Shown here: piece after piece, positions 62,997-64,000 of the stretch
Position numbering within the stretch: the stretch's first letter is position 1
How the letters are laid out: each line of letters opens with the position of its first letter
DNA from: Planococcus sp. MB-3u-03
GTDB lineage: Bacteria; Bacillota; Bacilli; Bacillales_A; Planococcaceae
Direction of reading: 5' to 3'
DNA: 64,000 nucleotides
Assembly (NCBI RefSeq): GCF_002833405.1
Contig: NZ_CP025135.1
Coordinates: 1,965,501 to 2,029,500 of the forward strand
Notes under the pieces: generated by a model
Told to the model about the DNA's origin: nothing
The model's database searches: none
What the model saw: the letters and a program-made list of their open reading frames with translations, nothing else
Made by a program: the position numbers and the translations under genes

Positions 62997-64000
62997 TTTG
63001 CAAATTCCTTTTCAGTGATGAGCGATAGCAAATCGAGCGCAAGCGCTTTTTTCGGCATGACCGGGAAGGTCTTCTCGAATTCCCCGCGCCCGTATACCGT
63101 CACTGCATTCGTATCATGATCAAAGCCCGCTTGGTCTGCACTGACGTCGTTGGCGATGATATAATCAGCATTTTTCCGCTCGAGTTTATCTTTGGCATAG
63201 TGCGCCACATGATCGGTCTCTGCCGCGAAGCCGACCAGGATTTGATGGCTCTTCAGTTGGCCGAGCTGCTGCAGGATATCTGTCGTGCGCTCCAGCTCAA
63301 GAACCGAATTGCCTTCTTTTTTCTTAAGCTTCTGCCCCGCAATAGCCGCCGGGCGGTAATCTGCGACAGCTGCTGTCTTGACAACCAAGTCTGCACTATC
63401 GTATTCACCAAGCACCGCTTCAAGCATCTGCTGTGCGCTCTCGACTTGAACTCGCTTGACACCGCTTGGCACCGGCAATGACACTGGGCCGCTAATCAAT
63501 ATCGTGTCAGCACCGAGTTCCGCTGCCGCTTCTGCCATGGCATAGCCCATCTTGCCGCTTGAAAAATTCGTCAAGAAACGCACCGGGTCGATTCGTTCCC
63601 GAGTCGGCCCAGCCGTCACGACCACTTTCTTGCCTTTTAACGGCTTGTTTTTTGTAAAATGGCCGGCCACCAGTTCAGTGATTTTCTCCGGTTCCTCCAA
63701 ACGCCCTTTGCCGACATAACCACAGGCCAAAAAGCCTTCAGACGGCTCGATGAAACGGATGCCGTCATGATGCAAACGGTCGATATTGCGTTTGACTGCC
63801 GGATGGTCGTACATATGGACGTTCATCGCAGGAGCAACCCAAATCGGTGCAGTCGTCGCAAGTAGCACCGTCGATACCATATCATCGCCTAAACCATTCG
63901 CCATTTTAGCGATCATATTGGCGGTCGCAGGCGCGACGATCACGAGGTCTGCCCAATCCGCCAAATCGATATGGGCAATGACTGAAGAATCTTTTTCATC
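62993..64000 (-). CDS. coaBC: Phosphopantothenoylcysteine decarboxylase / phosphopantothenate-cysteine ligase (cut by window end)
   Basis: Bifunctional enzyme that makes 4'-phosphopantetheine for coenzyme A. The visible 335 residues lack about the first 70. The flavin decarboxylase part shows APATANMIAKMANG and PAMNVHMY, and the active Cys in ACGYVGKGRL. The CoaB ligase part follows with VVTAGPTRERIDPVRFLTNFSSGK-type text, KTAAVADYRP and NADYIIANDVSA. It ends EFAK at a TGA overlapping the priA start (ATGA). The 5' part lies outside the window. Confidence 0.95.
   Translation of the reverse strand, partial: DEKDSSVIAHIDLADWADLVIVAPATANMIAKMANGLGDDMVSTVLLATTAPIWVAPAMNVHMYDHPAVKRNIDRLHHDGIRFIEPSEGFLACGYVGKGRLEEPEKITELVAGHFTKNKPLKGKKVVVTAGPTRERIDPVRFLTNFSSGKMGYAMAEAAAELGADTILISGPVSLPVPSGVKRVQVESAQQMLEAVLGEYDSADLVVKTAAVADYRPAAIAGQKLKKKEGNSVLELERTTDILQQLGQLKSHQILVGFAAETDHVAHYAKDKLERKNADYIIANDVSADQAGFDHDTNAVTVYGRGEFEKTFPVMPKKALALDLLSLITEKEFAK

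Noticed and set aside
1..64000. tRNA, rRNA, insertion sequence, prophage or defence system
   Set aside because: No such sequence was recognised by reading either strand; all gene products but one are core housekeeping families.

Overview
The window is a dense stretch of chromosome from a Bacillales Firmicute. Nearly every gene and the gene order match the Bacillus subtilis region from priA/coaBC to truB, read right to left because all genes but one (rpmB) lie on the minus strand. Protein sequences, moderate GC, the lack of spoVM beside rpmB, and codY standing directly next to rpsB (the fla/che block of B. subtilis is missing there) point to a member of the Planococcaceae, possibly a non-sporulating Planococcus-like organism. 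That placement is an inference from gene content and has not been searched.

Layout, in the direction of transcription (64000 to 1): coaBC (cut by the window end)-priA-def-fmt-rsmB-stp-prkC-rsgA-rpe-thiN covers coenzyme A, replication restart, translation initiation and rRNA methylation, with a Ser/Thr kinase and phosphatase pair. rpmB lies convergent to thiN and divergent to the Asp23-family gene and fakA. Then come sdaAB-sdaAA-recG, and the FapR-controlled lipid cluster fapR-plsX-fabD-fabG-acpP with a clear FapR operator. Next are rnc-smc-ftsY-ylxM-ffh (RNase III, condensin, signal recognition), rpsP-khpA-rimM-trmD, rplS, lepB-rbgA-rnhB, sucCD, one unrecognised gene, dprA-topA-trmFO-xerC-hslV-hslU-codY, rpsB-tsf, pyrH-frr, uppS-cdsA-dxr-rseP-proS-polC and rimP-nusA-ylxR-ylxQ-infB-ylxP-rbfA, and finally truB, cut by the window start.

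Fourteen of these genes, many normally essential (infB, rpsB, dxr, ffh, ftsY, rnc, smc, priA), are interrupted by about 40 base losses, mostly single and mostly in short homopolymer runs. The losses concentrate at about 12.6-13.4 kb (rseP, dxr) and 36.0-37.5 kb (ffh, ylxM, ftsY). The reading resumes exactly as the family predicts after each loss, so I treat these as sequence errors and give the full reconstructed extents.

I found no rRNA, tRNA, CRISPR array, insertion sequence, prophage or defence island. The only parts not explained by core housekeeping are one uncharacterised membrane-anchored gene between sucD and dprA (27697-28440) and a non-coding segment before sdaAB (50106-50278) with inverted repeats and repeated GAAAAGC words. 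No stretch over 300 bases lacks a gene. I do not see convincing evidence for a new biological system here.
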